Assembly: GCA_031308135.1 (NCBI GenBank)
Contig: JAHLJT010009436.1
Coordinates: forward strand, 142,250,303 to 142,314,302
From: Acheta domesticus
Taxonomy: Eukaryota; Arthropoda; Insecta; Orthoptera; Gryllidae
DNA: 64,000 nucleotides
Direction of reading: 5' to 3'
Shown: piece after piece, positions 11,871 to 24,303 of the stretch
How the letters are laid out: each line of letters begins with the position of its first letter
Numbering within the stretch: the first letter of the stretch is position 1
Translations under genes and position numbers: made by a program
The notes under the pieces: generated by a model
Told to the model about the DNA's origin: nothing
Seen by the model: only the letters and a program-made list of their open reading frames with translations
Database searches by the model: none

Positions 11871-12074
11871 TGTGCATTTTTGCAGTCTTCATTCCACCAA
11901 GGGAGTTTTTTCCTTATTCGGTTTCCTGAAGTTTTTGGAATTGTTTCACCAGCTGTTTTGAGAATTAGATAAGTCAGTTTCTCAATTTTTTCATTGAGAG
12001 AGATTGCAAAAGTTTCTTCTAGTATGCTAATTTCATTTACTTTTGTTGATAATATTTCCTTGTATCTGTCTACG

Positions 12075-12420
12075 TTAGCATCTTGGAGGATTGATAATGC
12101 AGGCAGTCACTGAGGTATTATTGTGGTTAGTTATGAGAATGGGAAAATGGTCACTTCCATGTAGGTCCTCTGTAGTACTCCAGTCCCATTTAGAAGCAAT
12201 AGAAGATGAACATATTGTTAGATCAATAGCACTGAACCTTATATATGTGTTGTTAAGGTGTGTATCCTGATTTTTGTTAAGAATCAATATATTTGGGTCT
12301 TCTAATATTTTTTTAATTATCTTTCCTCTACTAATATGGGGATCTTTATAAGATCCCCACATTAGGCTGTGACAATTAAAATCGCGTAAAGTTATAACTA
12401 CTTGGAAGATAGATATTACA
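12075..12420 (-). pseudogene. Endonuclease (APE-type) relic of Jockey copy A
   Basis: The translation contains RDFNCHSLMWGS (compare the family block GDFNAKHxxWGS) at about 12395-12355, and HGSDHFPILI near 12150, the conserved catalytic SDHFPI motif. The N-terminal part of the domain is too eroded to follow. This domain nicks target DNA to prime reverse transcription in related elements. Confidence 0.8.
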
Positions 12421-12699
12421 GATACTCAAGTATTTTTTCCCAGGTTAATTTTTACTGCAGCATATTGGTGTTTAGTTGAATTTCATCTGCTTGAAGAGGG
12501 GATTTTATATATGCCCCCACTGGATGTTCTTGAATTATTTCTATTCCTTAGGTATATAGAATAGTTTTTTATTTGTGGTACCATCTTTCTGGATTATTAG
12601 TTTCTTGTCAGCATATTACATCTGGATTATATCTGTTAATTAGAATTAACAGATTTTCTTTGAGGCCTGAATCCATTTATATTCCACTGTAATATGTTT

Positions 12700-14137
12700 T
12701 CAACCATTATTAATTAATATTTTGTTTAAGGGAGTGAGAAATTTATAAGTACATTTAGTATTATAGGTACTCCCTAAGCTGGATTCTGAGTCTGAGGTCT
12801 CTATGTTGGGAAGATGTTTTTCTAATTTTTTAATAACGTTTGTAAATTTGCCCTTTATGGACCTTTCATTTAATAGTTTACATGTTTCTTTCAGCATTAT
12901 AATTATTGCATTAAAATCAGTTGAATAATCTTGCACAATAGGAATGGGGTCTGGTATTCCAAAAGAGTTTTCAAGGAATAATTTGAATTGACTATACGAG
13001 AGAGGAAGTTTGTCTTGGTTGGAATCTATATAAGTTTTGGTTGGAAGAAAAAGTTCTTCTATTGACTTGTTAGTTAAACTACCTTGAGAAGCAGGTTCTT
13101 CATTGGCATTTTTAGCTCTCTTTTTTCTTTGAAGGTTTATAGGAATGGTCTTTACATTTTACATTATTGTTTGATATATTCTCAGGAGTGGAGGATGATT
13201 CAGATGGGAGGCTTTTTTTGTTGATAGGAGGGAAGTTTGAATAACCCATAGCAACTGAGTCAGATGCATTGTCACATGGTTGTTCTGGAGGGGGACTCTC
13301 TATTAAACTATTATCATTATTGTTATCTGTTTTTCTATTTATAGATGGTGCGGGGCTAATGTTATTATTTGGACATTTTCTAGCAATATGGCCTTCATTT
13401 TGTAAAATTGAATGATCCAAGGAGCAATTTTCTTTTGAGGTTCTATCATTACCTTCTGAACCATTATTTATAATTAGGGTAGAATTGTCCTCTTTGTTTG
13501 GACATTCACTAGCAATACGGCCTTCAGATTTACATTTAAAGTAAGTGATGTTAGCAGTAGAGAAATATAATCTATAAGATGTGTCTTGATATTAAATTAA
13601 CATAGATGGAGGTAATTTATGAATTTCATCAGGGTGAATAACCTGGTTTCCATCCTGCCTTCTAAAACTCAAAATGTGAGACAAATTTGATCAGTCATAC
13701 CAGGTCTTATAAAAGTAATATTGGATGATGTTTGAACATGAAGTTGGTTAAGAGCTTTTTTGATGTCATGTGGGATAATTGGGCAAACATTAGAAACTAT
13801 AACTCTGATATGTTTACTAAGTAAGGTTCTGACACTTACTTCAATGTCATTAATAGTAAGAGATTTGCATTTATCTGTAATATAATCAGCAAGTTTCTTG
13901 GAGCTTAAAAACACATATCCTGTTGTTGGCGATACATGACACAAAACGAATATCACTTCCTCGTACAATATTAGTTAGTTTACTCACATAGTCCTTCAGT
14001 GTTAACCCTTCATGAGCCTTGACGATGATGGCTTGGTCTTTGGTATGGAAGACATCAGTAGTAGCAGCTCCAGCGTAAGATTTGATTTGTGTATTATGAG
14101 CAGATGAGGTTAAGTTGTTGTTCTTTACGGTGGTCAT
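12700..14137 (-). pseudogene. ORF1 (gag-like) of Jockey copy A
   Basis: The relic starts MTTVKNNNLTSSAH at 14137 and continues through several frames. A central region (13968-13669) has the wording of an RNA-binding Jockey ORF1. It is followed by two CCHC zinc-knuckle-like motifs: FKCKSEGRIASECPN near 13560-13500 and NEGHIARKCPNN near 13400-13370, the second with its first cysteines lost. A Ser/Pro/Asn-rich tail follows (13370-13110). In this family ORF1 binds element RNA. At least three frame breaks are present. Confidence 0.75.
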
Positions 14138-14384
14138 TGTTTTGGCTAGAGCCGACAGTAAAGGCAGCAGGCACCCGAAGTCACAGTTTTATATGAGATG
14201 TCAATTTAATACTTTATACGTAAATTAGATCGTCACCAAAAGAAGTAAGTATTTAACAACGCACACGCGACCAGAGCGAACGATGTCGGTTACGCGCGTA
14301 ACTGTCGACTCGTAATTTTTTTGTTGTAATTTATTTGAGTAAAAATTGTGTTAAATTGTATCTGACATTTGTATGTGGCCCAAA

Positions 14385-14775
14385 GCTACCAGAAAACCGT
14401 TCAGAAGCACCTCATTCGTTGCTCTGTGGACCATTTTTACTTTCCCTTATAGATACATACGAATTTTTTGATATACGGAGTAATATACTTGTTTATTCTC
14501 CTAAACGTATATTACTCGTATGTGCTGAGTAATATACGTAGTATAGGGGAAGTATTGTAATGCCCGGAGCATTACAAATCGACTTCAACGAAAATACACG
14601 CTCCGAAAATATACGGGGTCCCCTGATACCGAAAAAGTGTTTTTTTTTTTGTTAAAATGTCCGTCCGTCTATCCGTCCGTCCGTCTTCGTCCGTTAGTCT
14701 GTGAACAACACTAGCACCTAAACCATACGTACGATTTCTTCCAAAATGGATATTCCTCGGTCGATTTGATTCCAC
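14385..14775 (-). repeat. Dispersed repeat DR, 3' module and minisatellite
   Basis: Reverse-strand copy. The ATATTACTCGTA and GAGTAATATACGTAG words (14505-14545) are the 3' end of the module, CCCCTGATACCGAAAAAGTG (14621-14640) is its start, and a TCCG/CCGT tract lies at 14660-14700. The flank GTGAACAACACTAGCACCTA is shared with 50210-50230. Confidence 0.75.
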
Positions 14776-14784
14776 TCGAGGCGC

Positions 14785-17178
14785 AAATCATTGTTAAGAA
14801 AAGTCATAAGGAAGGCTAAAATCATGAAACACGATCAGGATATTTTGAACTCAAATAGCAAAACAAAATCAATGTGGAATATAGTAAAAAATACGACCAA
14901 ATCAACTAGAAACCTTGTAGAGAATGTTGTTTTAAAAGATAACTATAGAGATGTGAACGATCCGGCAATAGCAGCTAGTCTCTTTAACGAATACTTTTCG
15001 AGAATTGCCGCCGATCTCACTATTAGTTTTCAGCCACAAAATTCAACATCTGACATTTCCCTAAAAATTTTAGACACAATGTTCGTTTCCGAAAAATCTT
15101 CCTATGAAATTCTCAAAATAATCGGTAAATTAAAAATAAATATTCGGCCGGTTTTGATGAATTTCCGGATTGTTTGTCAAAGACATGTGCGCCTGCCATT
15201 ATACATCCGTTAACTCATATTTAATGCATTCTATGCACCGGAATTTTTCCATATCTTTTTAAAACAGCTAAGATTAATCCGCACTTAAAAAAGGCAACAA
15301 AAATGAAATTCAAAATTATCGGCCAATTTCTCTTTTGTCGGTTTTTTCAAAAATATTAGAGAGACGTTTTTATGTGCGAATGAAAACCTTCCTCAATAAA
15401 CACGACGCGTTCTCAGATTGCCAACATGGATTCCGAAAATCAAAATCTACGGAAACAGCCATTTTTTCTTTTCTTAACGATGTTGCCTCATCATTGGATC
15501 AAAACGAAGCAACTATTAGAATATTTTTAGATCCTTCAAAAGCTTTTGACGTCATTGATCATAACATTTTACTTTCAAAATTACCTTCATATGGAATCCG
15601 TGGTATTGCTCTAGATTGGCTATGTTCGTACCTTAAACAACGATCTCAGAGAGTAGAACTACCTTACTGGAATGATGTAACTTTATGTACACACCTTTCC
15701 GATTCTTTGCCAATTGCACGTGGAGTCCCGCAAGGATCGATTTTAGGCCCTATTCTCTTTCTGTTAAACGTAAACGATATGCCCTGAGCAATTCCAAACG
15801 GAAGAACAGTTCTCTTTGCGGATGATACAAATATTCTTTGCAATAAAGAAACCGTAAATAGTACAATATCAGATTTTCAAATTGGTTCCGTAATAACAAA
15901 TTAATAGTAAATGAAAAGAAAACTGTTTCAATGCAGTTTTCCATTTCAAATAAACAATTCTGTACTCCATTGAAAATGAACAGTGTGCCATTGACTGATG
16001 TTAAAGTAACAAAATTTTTAGGTCTATCAATGCAGTTAAACCTCAAATGGAATGCCCTCATAAATGAATTGAACACAAAATTAAGTTCATTATTCTACGC
16101 GTTCAAAATTCTTTAAAATTCCGTCAGCCTTCATACTGTTCGTTGTGTATATTTTGGGAATGTTCATTCCCGTCTGAGATATGTCATAATATTCTGGGGA
16201 AACACATCTTATAGCTCCCAGACTCAGATTACAAAAAAGAATTGTACGAATAATAAGCAAATCCCAACCACGTGATTCTTGTAAGACTCTATTTATTAAT
16301 CTAGGAATTTTACCATTACCTTATCTCCTGACTTACGAACCAGTAGTTTTTGTCAAAAATGACTTACTTAAGGGTGGGAATATATTTTCAGTAAACGCCG
16401 ATGTCCATAAGTACAACACACGACGTAGTAATCATATTCATCAATTGACAGTATCAACAGCCCACTTCAAAAAATTCACATACAATTCATGTACATTACT
16501 CAATAACACTTTGCCAGATGACATTAAAAGATTAAATTCGATAGAAAAGTTTAAGTCCCAAGTAAAATCTTTTCTGCTGCATAACTGTTCCTATACAATT
16601 TGAGACTATACCGAGCATCAAAAGAAAGTAACATTAATTTTAACAATGATAGTTAATATAATTATTTACCTTTTGAACTGTATAATTCTAAAGAACCTGT
16701 AACAAGTATTGTACCACAGCTTCTGTGTCGATGGCCCCCATCTCGATCAGGTTTTTCGTCTCGTTTCCCTGATCCTTTTAGCAAATGCTCTGATGGCCCC
16801 TTGTTTTGCTTCTGGACATAAATGTAACTTCATTATTTGAGCACGTCTTCTGAATTTCAATGGGAAATATAATTATTCAAATTATCGTTTTCCATATTGT
16901 CGCGGCAAAAAGTATTATTATTTCATAAAGACGATGAGGGTTAAGGGCCCAAATTTATAGCTAATTTACCTTTGAAAATATATTTTATTATATAGGAGCG
17001 AATTTTTTGTCAACAAAACTTGAAAAAAAACGCTCTTTTTCTCTGTATTCAAAACTCGACTAGAATATGGTTTAGGATAGAGATCACAGAATTATGAAAA
17101 CGTGCACAAATTTCACTTCTCCTCATAGCTCGTCACATAGTTTTTTTAACTGTTTTTGACGTGAATAAATAAATAAAC
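14785..17178 (+). pseudogene. CR1-type LINE copy 2, 5' truncated
   Basis: This begins abruptly at CATTGTTAAGAAAAGTCAT, which equals position 31564 of the longer copy, and runs through linker, reverse transcriptase and 3' UTR to a TAAA tail at 17178. Visible blocks are HDAFSDCQHGFRKSKSTETA, FLDPSKAFDVIDHN, ARGVPQGSILGPILFL and LFADDTNIL (about 15810-15840), then NKLIVNEKKTVSMQFSIS. Several indels (about 15165, 15260-15300, 15780 and 15870) break the frame. The catalytic box is preserved. Nucleotide similarity to 31564-33955 is high along its length, so both are fairly young insertions. The tail abuts the Crypton remnant. Confidence 0.9.
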
Positions 17179-17179
17179 C

Positions 17180-18000
17180 AGACTTCCATCTTCCGTGTCT
17201 TTTCAACGTTATGTATACCAGCATCTGAGTCTGAGAAGAAAGAAGCAGATGATCTTCGAAAGCAATGTCCAGTTAAAACTTCAGGATTTTTTAGTCCAAG
17301 ATACATACCAATACGTTTAGGAATGGCCCCAAATGTGTTAATGCCAGCAGGTTGTATTGTGCATTTCCTATTTTTGTAATTAACAAAAAGCGATCATGAT
17401 TTGTTTTTAAAGGGCGAAGACTCATGTATTTTGTCAAAGTCTCTAAACAAGTAAATTTTTCGACATTTCCTCAAGTGATAACTAATTCTCCCATATTCTT
17501 AGTTTTCGCATTTGGAACCTTAATTTAAAAAAATATATCATTGTCAAGTACATCTTTTACCGTCGTATTTTTCATTTCTTCTCTTCGACAAGCTCCAAAT
17601 ATCCCTACAATTAATGTTACTGTCATCATTAAATGATGATCGTCATCTGCCTTCAGAAAAATCTATGGATATCTTCTTTTGCAAAAATTTCCGATTTCTT
17701 GGGCACATGTCCGTCACTTTGTCTCTTAAGAAACGCGACCAATTGCGTATACTTATATCAATATTTTCATTGGCTGAAATTGTGCTTCATAGCATGGACT
17801 AGAGACACCTCATTGAACTGGGCTTCTTTTTTCAGCTTTAAAAGTGAAATATGCTAGCATAACTTTTTCAGAAATATCGGAAACATTTTTTTCTTTACAC
17901 CATTCTTTAAAAATTTTATATTTTTTCTCGTAAGACGACTTTTCTGGTATTAAACAATTCAGAGCACAAGTTCCTCTTCTTTCAATTTCATCATTCATGC
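17180..18000 (-). pseudogene. Crypton-type tyrosine recombinase relic
   Basis: Minus-strand translation over several frames gives the N-terminal SAM-like segment (LIPEKSSYEKKYKIFKEWC, 17998-17812). The catalytic-Arg block GACRREEMKNTTVKDV follows at about 17600-17555, then VPNAKTKN, the LTGHCFRRSSASF block carrying the His-x-x-Arg pair (about 17275-17240) and RHGRWKS (about 17205-17184). This block order is that of Crypton elements in insects, which move with a tyrosine recombinase. The sequence ends exactly where the CR1 copy 2 tail begins, so the segment with the nucleophilic Tyr is missing. Several stops and frameshifts are present. An alternative is a domesticated Crypton-derived gene, unlikely given the breaks. 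Confidence 0.78.
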
Positions 18001-18339
18001 TAATTGATATCTCAATAAAATTTTCTGAAGCAATAAATAATTCACATGCGTATACGTTTTACTTTTTTACACGACTCCTTTTCTCGTTCTTTTGTCTTTA
18101 ATGTTGAAACCATCTATGACCTCCCACTAACCTCGATGAACAAAATACGTTACATGAGTTGGCTACATTTCGCAGAAGAAAAAATAGACAATATTTCAGA
18201 TATTTGAGTTTTTACAAAGTGGATAAAACGCTGTACGACAAACGTATCGTAACATTTTCCAATCTCGTATTGTAATAATATATATTACGATGTTGATATC
18301 GTAAATAACTATTATAAACAAGGTTTTCTCTTTAAACTC

Positions 18340-18870
18340 TCAAATTCTTTCTTTAAACTTTTGGTAAATATGCCGCTAAATGTGCTGCTTTAGATGTCAT
18401 CAACGGTATTTTGCTCCATTCTTTTGTTTTTTCAAAAATTATTCAATCGTAATTTTTGAAGTACCTCTCACGTCGTTCATATTATCGGCGACTTGAATAT
18501 ATTATTGAATTTCTTAAAACAAGTGCTTCAAATTATGCCTTATGAAGTTTCTCGAAGTTTTATGCAAAAAAGATTTTTAAATTTCGCATTTCTTGTAACG
18601 CCCAATCAATGTTTTCTTACTATTGGTTCCAATTTTTTCAAAGAAAATTTCCTTACAGAACGGAGTTTTACTGCTCTATAATATTCTTAAAGTAATATTT
18701 CTGTTCTACCATTAAAAAAAACGAAAAATTGAGAAAACTTCAAAAAATGTACTTTGGGCGGCGATAGATGACACCTGACAAAAAGGATAAGGCAAGACCG
18801 AAAATCTTGCCTAGACCAAAGAAAATAGAAAACTAACTAGTATAAAAAAATCTTTGCCATTCTGGATGAC
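18340..18870 (-). repeat. Dispersed repeat DR, 5' half
   Basis: Reverse-strand copy with CTCTCACGTCGTTCATATTA (18467-18486), TTGGTTCCAATTTTTTCAAA (18623-18642), TATTCTTAAAGTAATATTTC and the 5' terminal region GGGCGGCGATAGATGACACC through TTGCCATTCTGGATGACCAC. The minisatellite and the 3' module are absent. Confidence 0.75.
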
Positions 18871-19469
18871 CACTAGTTTAAGAACTGGGATTTTGTCAGG
18901 CGAGATTCAGACAAGCAAGACAAAGCATTTTTAACACTTTACATTTTTAATAATTTAATTCTATCATTAATTTTGTTTGTAAATGATAGGTAAACTTAAT
19001 AATTGTATTGGATAGGCGACAATTGTAAACCAACGGATTTCAAGTTCAACACACAAGAACAGAAGATTCCTGCAGGATTTCGAACATTCTACTCAGGGGA
19101 ATTTCTTCCCGATGTCATCATAAGCTCCATCGTCTCAACGATTTGTAAGCGGCGCAGAAAACGTCGTGCAGTCAACATTACAAAATTTTTTGCAAAAAAT
19201 TGTTATCGTGCTATTTCAAGGTCTTAAGAAATTAAAGAAATTATTATCTTGATAAAATTGCATACTAAGTATTCATTTAATGAGCTATAAATCAAGTAAA
19301 TTCAATACTAAAATTAAAATTGACATAATATTTGAGTTACAATAAGTGTTATGAATATTCTATTGGAAAAGGCACATTTATTTAATAATTAAATCCCTCA
19401 AACCAATATTTGTTTTGACAATATATTTTCAGCGTGTACCCCAATCTGTAATAGATGGGTAATGACTCA
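18871..19469. other. AT-rich, nothing recognised
   Basis: A 74-codon plus-strand frame (19003-19227) has a basic KRRRKRR stretch but no family I recognise. It may be remains of a transposon protein. Confidence 0.4.
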
Positions 19470-19659
19470 TTAACACATTGACTGCCATGTGGGTCACGGG
19501 TGGGTCTCAAGCTGGTGTTTATTTCAAGGTCTATATCTTCCCGGGGGGGGGGGTCAAATTGATTTAGTTTCAACTTTCTCTATTTGAGCGAAGAACAATA
19601 TATTATAAAATGTTTTTAGGGTTCTAAATTACCGTTTGCAGCAGCGTTATTATGCAGGT

Positions 19660-20105
19660 GAGTCACGTAACTTTAGCACTTCCGTTTGAACCGTTGAAGT
19701 TATTGCAATACAGTTTTCACAGAAGTGAATGAGGGAATGGGGTTAATTGATAAGTGAATTCATTTCTGTTTAATCACTTGTATTTTACGAGATTTTTAAG
19801 GTAACTGTTTTTTCAAATAAAACTATACGTATTTTTTCAGTCTATCATGACGAGCGTAAAAAGACGAATCCAGTGATATACATATTGTCGTATGTTATAT
19901 AAGCATTTTTTGAGTAATTTTGATTTTTGCGAGTAGGGTTTAACGGATAATTTGAATGTACTTGTAACAGTCCGCCACACAAGGTCACATAGCATTCCAC
20001 CGGCAAACGCGCTCGCCGGGGCGGGAAGGGATCTTAGTATTTGAAGATACGAAACATATGCCAAATACTATACACAAAACTGTTTCAGGTTTTTCCCCTG
20101 AACTC
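19660..20105. repeat. Left arm of the foldback inverted repeat
   Basis: Contains, in order, CACGTAACTTTAGCA, GAATGGGGTTAATTGATA, TCTATCATGACGAGCGTAAA, ATAAGCATTTTTTGAG, CAGTCCGCCACACAAGGTC and CTGAACTCTGCTTTC. Each has its reverse complement, in mirrored order, in the right arm. Confidence 0.85.
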
Positions 20106-20404
20106 TGCTTTTCATCCTTCCGCATTTTCGATTTTTTTTGTCTTTCTTTGAATGGAGGAATTGAAGGATCGAAAATGAGGATTTGTCATAACAATGTATT
20201 GTAATAAAATTGTTTATTACAACTCCTTTTAATGGGGTTTTATATCACAGGATATTAATGGGATCTTGAAGCAAAACACTATCAGAATTAATATTAGGAC
20301 TGTACAAAGAATATTGCATATTGTGAGCACTTTAAATATTAATAAACATTTAATAATAACTTAGGGATGGAAACAAACTTATTTCAATGCATACTACTTA
20401 TGAA

Positions 20405-20870
20405 AATGGGGAAGAACTGAAAGCAGAGTTCAGGAAAAACTGCAACAGTTTTGTGAATATTAATATTTTCGTATCATCAAGTACTAAACTTCCTTTCCTT
20501 CCCAGAGCGCGCGTTTGCCGGTGGAGCGCTGCGTGACCTTGTATGGCGGACTGTTGAAAATATACGTTAAACCCTAGTTGCAAAAATCAAAATTACTCAA
20601 AAAAATGCTTATCTAACATATGGCAATATGTATATCACTGGATTCATCTTTTTACGCTCGTCAAGATAGACTGAAAAACTATGTATAGTTTTATTTGAAA
20701 AAACAAAGTTACCTCAAATTTCTCAAAAAATACAAGTGATAAAACAGAAATGAATTCACGTATCAATTAACCCCATTCCCTCTTTCACGTCTGTAAAAAC
20801 TGCATTGCAATAACGTCAATGGTTCAAAAGTTACAGGAGATGCTAAAGTTACGTGACACACACTATTGTA
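20405..20870. repeat. Right arm of the foldback inverted repeat
   Basis: Mirror of the left arm: GAAAGCAGAGTTCAGG, GACCTTGTATGGCGGACTG, TTACGCTCGTCAAGATAGA, TATCAATTAACCCCATTC and TGCTAAAGTTACGTGAC. The arms differ by scattered substitutions and small indels, so the foldback is not recent. Confidence 0.85.
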
Positions 20871-21251
20871 TAGAATAAGTTGCATGTATTTTATTTTGTA
20901 GTTTTTTCTTTAATACAGTTCCTTTTCGTACTAAAAGGAACTTAATATTTATGTATTTGTTTTTCCTTTGAAACATCCTGAATATCATTGAATTTGATTA
21001 AGTACTTACTCTTTCTAAAATTGTGGCCCACTGGTGACCCTAATGTACATATGTACGTGCGGGGCCATGAGAGTCATCGGTGTCACTCGTTTGTGAATCA
21101 CATATGTAGCATTTAATTTAATTTTTAAAACTATTTTTAGGAACATCTGAAAATTATTTCAACAATAAAGTAAAAAATGTGTCCCCCGGTGACCATATTC
21201 TTCTTTAGCCTACGGCCCCCTTCATTGTGCCTTTGGCAGTCAATGGGTTAA

Positions 21252-22149
21252 GTATCATCCAAGAGCGTAAGTATTTAAGGAGTCGGGTATCTAGAGAAAT
21301 TATTGCAAAATTAAATTGACTAGAAATCATGATACATTTCAGACGTATGGAAAACGCTTCAAATGGCGTGTCCAACGTGGAGCAACCTATAGCAAACATC
21401 ACTACGTCGGAGCGACGTTTACTACACGTTACTATACTCAAGCTTTACTTTACATTAAATTTATTTTCTATTCTTCACAGGAGTTTTCTTGACAGAGCAG
21501 TTCACAAAATTATTTCAAAATAAACATTGCATTAGGAAAAGACAACTTGAAGATCTTCTTCTTCTTCTTTGTATAGCTTTTTGCACCGTTAGAGGAATAT
21601 ATTTTTATTTTCACGCTACAGAGAATATAACAGCAAAATTTACCGAACACTGAACTAAATAAAATGTTACTGGCCTCAAAAATTGTTCAAAATAAGGTAA
21701 AAATTGTGATGAAAAAATACAAAAATTTAAAAAGAGCAATATAATCAATAAGTTAAAACGATCACCAGGAACTGCGAAAGCACTTTCGCCAAGGCAGTCG
21801 TATGGAGCAGATCGAACTTTTTTTAAATGGTGAGTCTCCACGTACTGTTTTATATGGAGTACTACTACAATTTTATATTTTTATTAGATTTTTCATCACA
21901 TCTTTTACCTTATCTTGTACAATTTTTAACATCAGTAGCATTTTGTTTAGTGTCAGTATTCGCTAACTGTTGCTATTATATTCTTTGTAGCTGGAAGATG
22001 AGGAAAAACATTCCGCAAAACGTTGAAAAAAACAACCGCCTGTGACCAAAGTATCTTCTGACTTAGGACATGTATTTTTTTATTTTTACAAAAAATTACA
22101 CAATGTAAAATTTGTCGATATCTCTCACGTCTTTAATATCGACATTACA
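21252..22149. other. AT-rich, nothing recognised
   Basis: Short similar words occur in opposite orientation at about 21640-21730 and 21880-21950 (TGAACTAAATAAAATGTTAC, ACAATTTTTAACATCAGTAG), which may be remains of another inverted repeat. No protein is recognised. Confidence 0.4.
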
Positions 22150-22450
22150 AGCGTCACCCCGACCGATCTCCCGGCATGTGTGGTAGTGTAGTGCATTTAA
22201 GTGTGTGTGTAAAGTAAGGGGTGCGATGGAACAAGGAATGAGAAGATAAGATCGCACGCGGTCCGTGGTCTTTTTGGTAGGTTAATGCTGGAATACACCT
22301 GGTATTGATCGGAGAAGCCACAGAAAACTTTCGATCAGAGCAACCGGCAGCTAAAATTTTCCTGCAGACCGCACCAGAACTCGACCTATCTGGCTAGTGT
22401 TGAAAATCCTGTCACCTGAACCTCAGCACCGGTCAGAAGCACTGCAGTGA
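22150..22450 (-). mobile_element. SINE type A, second copy (partial)
   Basis: Shares with 7507-8060 the words GTGTGGTAGTGTAGTGCAT, GATCGCACGCGGTCCGTGG, GTATTGATCGGAGAAGCCAC and GAAAATCCTGTC. The tRNA-like head at the high-coordinate end is eroded and the low-coordinate end is missing. Confidence 0.8.
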
Positions 22451-24303
22451 CAAATTTTGTTTGACTCTTGCAGAATTAGAGCAATGTGCGCTTACACATT
22501 TGATTTCTTTGGTTTTATTATCATTAAAACAACAGAAATTTTGAAAAATTGCAAAAGTTACGATATTTGTTCACACTCTCCTACAACTGCATTAATGAAA
22601 CTAGATTTAATTTTTCTTATAAAATTTATTTTTGGGGATGACTTTATTTTTAAAAAAATTGCCACTTAATGGAATTGCCGAATCCAAAGATGAAATGTAA
22701 TGGTCAGACGAATTTGCTATATTTAGATGTATAATTCTACCATGTTTTTTATACTTTTCACTTTCTCGCCTTATGGAATTGCCTGTATTAGGATACAAAC
22801 CACTTTACTTACTTAATTTATTTTTTCGTTTAGTAAACTAAATATGCTTATTAATTCTATGAAAATGTCTATTATCTCTATGTTTATAGCATGGGTACAA
22901 TTAAACTCCCTCTGTGCAATTAAAACTCCACACCTACCAATCAGAATTCAGAAAAGGAGCCAAATCGTTTAATTAAGAAACTATAACACAGCCACAGAAA
23001 AGATATTTCTAATCGGCCATGAAACATGAACAAAAATGCACATCACAATTTACATATCTACAACAACTGTATATAAACAACGAATGAATAAAACTAAATT
23101 GGCGAAGTAACGTTAATCTACTAATGGAACAATATAAAATATTTAAGGTGTATAAATTGAATGTTGTACATGTAAAACATTTGGTCTTAGGGTTACAAAT
23201 GTACAAAATGTACACATCAGTTGTGTTTACCCGTTCTGAAACGTACACTATAGCAAGTCTGTGTCAAGTCCTAGTTGTTTTTACTTCGTAATACTTATCT
23301 GTACATGTATTCTCTCATACCTGTCTCAACGTTTTGTGGGATGTAATGTTTTCATTAGTTTGTCGGTTTCTCAGTCAGTTTTATCCGCAATATATTCATT
23401 ACCTTCCATTTGCAAATATTTCTTGCAAACGAACATTGCAAGGCCTACTTAAATATATTTTATGGTTTACTAGTTCACTGCTATGTGTTTACAGACCTGA
23501 AACAAAACACGTAATGGTATACTTAATACCCTTGCGGACCTTTCTAATTCTTTATGCCCTAGGGCCTTTTGAATACTTTATGGCCCGCTCTAATACCAAC
23601 ACAACACGCAGAACATAGTTAAGAATTCGATTTTTTATAGTTAAGATGCAAGCAAATACAGTAAATAAATGGTACAATTCTTAAATAAGTAGAGTAATTC
23701 GTTATAAACGTTATTTTGATATGCAAATTGCAATTTTGGAATGATATTGTGAATTTATAATTGCCATCATTCACTCGCATTTTACTGTTACGTATCATCT
23801 TTTCTAGAGACATAATTATATCCTTCTTCAGTTGCAGTACTAGTAGTAGTTATAAGATATATAAGGCACATCGGCTAACATCTTCGAAATGTTATTTTTT
23901 GGTGTTATGACATATTCTAAATAACGTCTGACAATGACGCTAATAACCTAAAATTATCGTTTCATCAGCACAATTTACACTCTTATTCACACGGGTAACT
24001 CTCAAATAACCATAAACAGTTTCATATATTTCTCAAAATTTTAATGAAAACTACTGTCCGTGGTTTTGTCAGATTTGCGAGAATTTCCGTAGGAACTTCA
24101 CAATATTCTTTCATTTTGTACGAGCAAATCAGTCCAATAACTATTAGGTAATAGAAATTAGATATACACTTTGTTTTGTTTATCTGACGTCATATTGACA
24201 AATGACTGTTACAATGCGTCTTTTCACTTTAGACGCAAGAAATATTATAAAATGTTTCGAATTCTTGTTTTATTCAGCAACGAACTAGTAAACCATAAAG
24301 TTT
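22451..24303. other. AT-rich, nothing recognised
   Basis: No repeat shared with the rest of the window and no credible protein. Frames such as 23261-23452 and 23334-23618 lack recognisable features. Confidence 0.45.

Larger units (their letters stand above)
9785..14320 (-). mobile_element. Jockey-type LINE (copy A), decayed, near full length
   Basis: On the minus strand the order is ORF1 (14137 to about 12700), endonuclease (about 12420-12075), linker and reverse transcriptase (about 11870-10260), then a noncoding 3' part to about 9785 that ends next to a TTTATTTATTTGG word. The 5' region (14160-14320) contains the palindromic GTTACGCGCGTAAC and is GC-rich relative to the body, as expected for an internal pol II promoter. 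Many frameshifts and stops make it inactive. It is related in protein sequence to the copy at 51353-55215. Confidence 0.85.
19470..21251. mobile_element. Non-autonomous piggyBac-like foldback element
   Basis: TTAA at 19470-19473 and 21248-21251 bracket terminal inverted repeats CACATTGACTGCCA (19474-19487) and TGGCAGTCAATGGG (21234-21247), which match at 13 of 14 positions. TTAA target duplication is the hallmark of piggyBac elements. Inside are long inverted arms, about 19660-20105 and 20405-20870. For example, GTCACGTAACTTTAGCA on the left faces TGCTAAAGTTACGTGAC on the right. About 300 bp of unrelated centre separates them. Subterminal words such as GGGTCACGGGTGGG recur near both ends. No transposase is encoded. 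Confidence 0.8.

Noticed and set aside
23261..23618. Overlapping 63- and 94-codon frames with hydrophobic segments
   Set aside because: They overlap in different frames and show no constraint; chance frames in AT-rich DNA.
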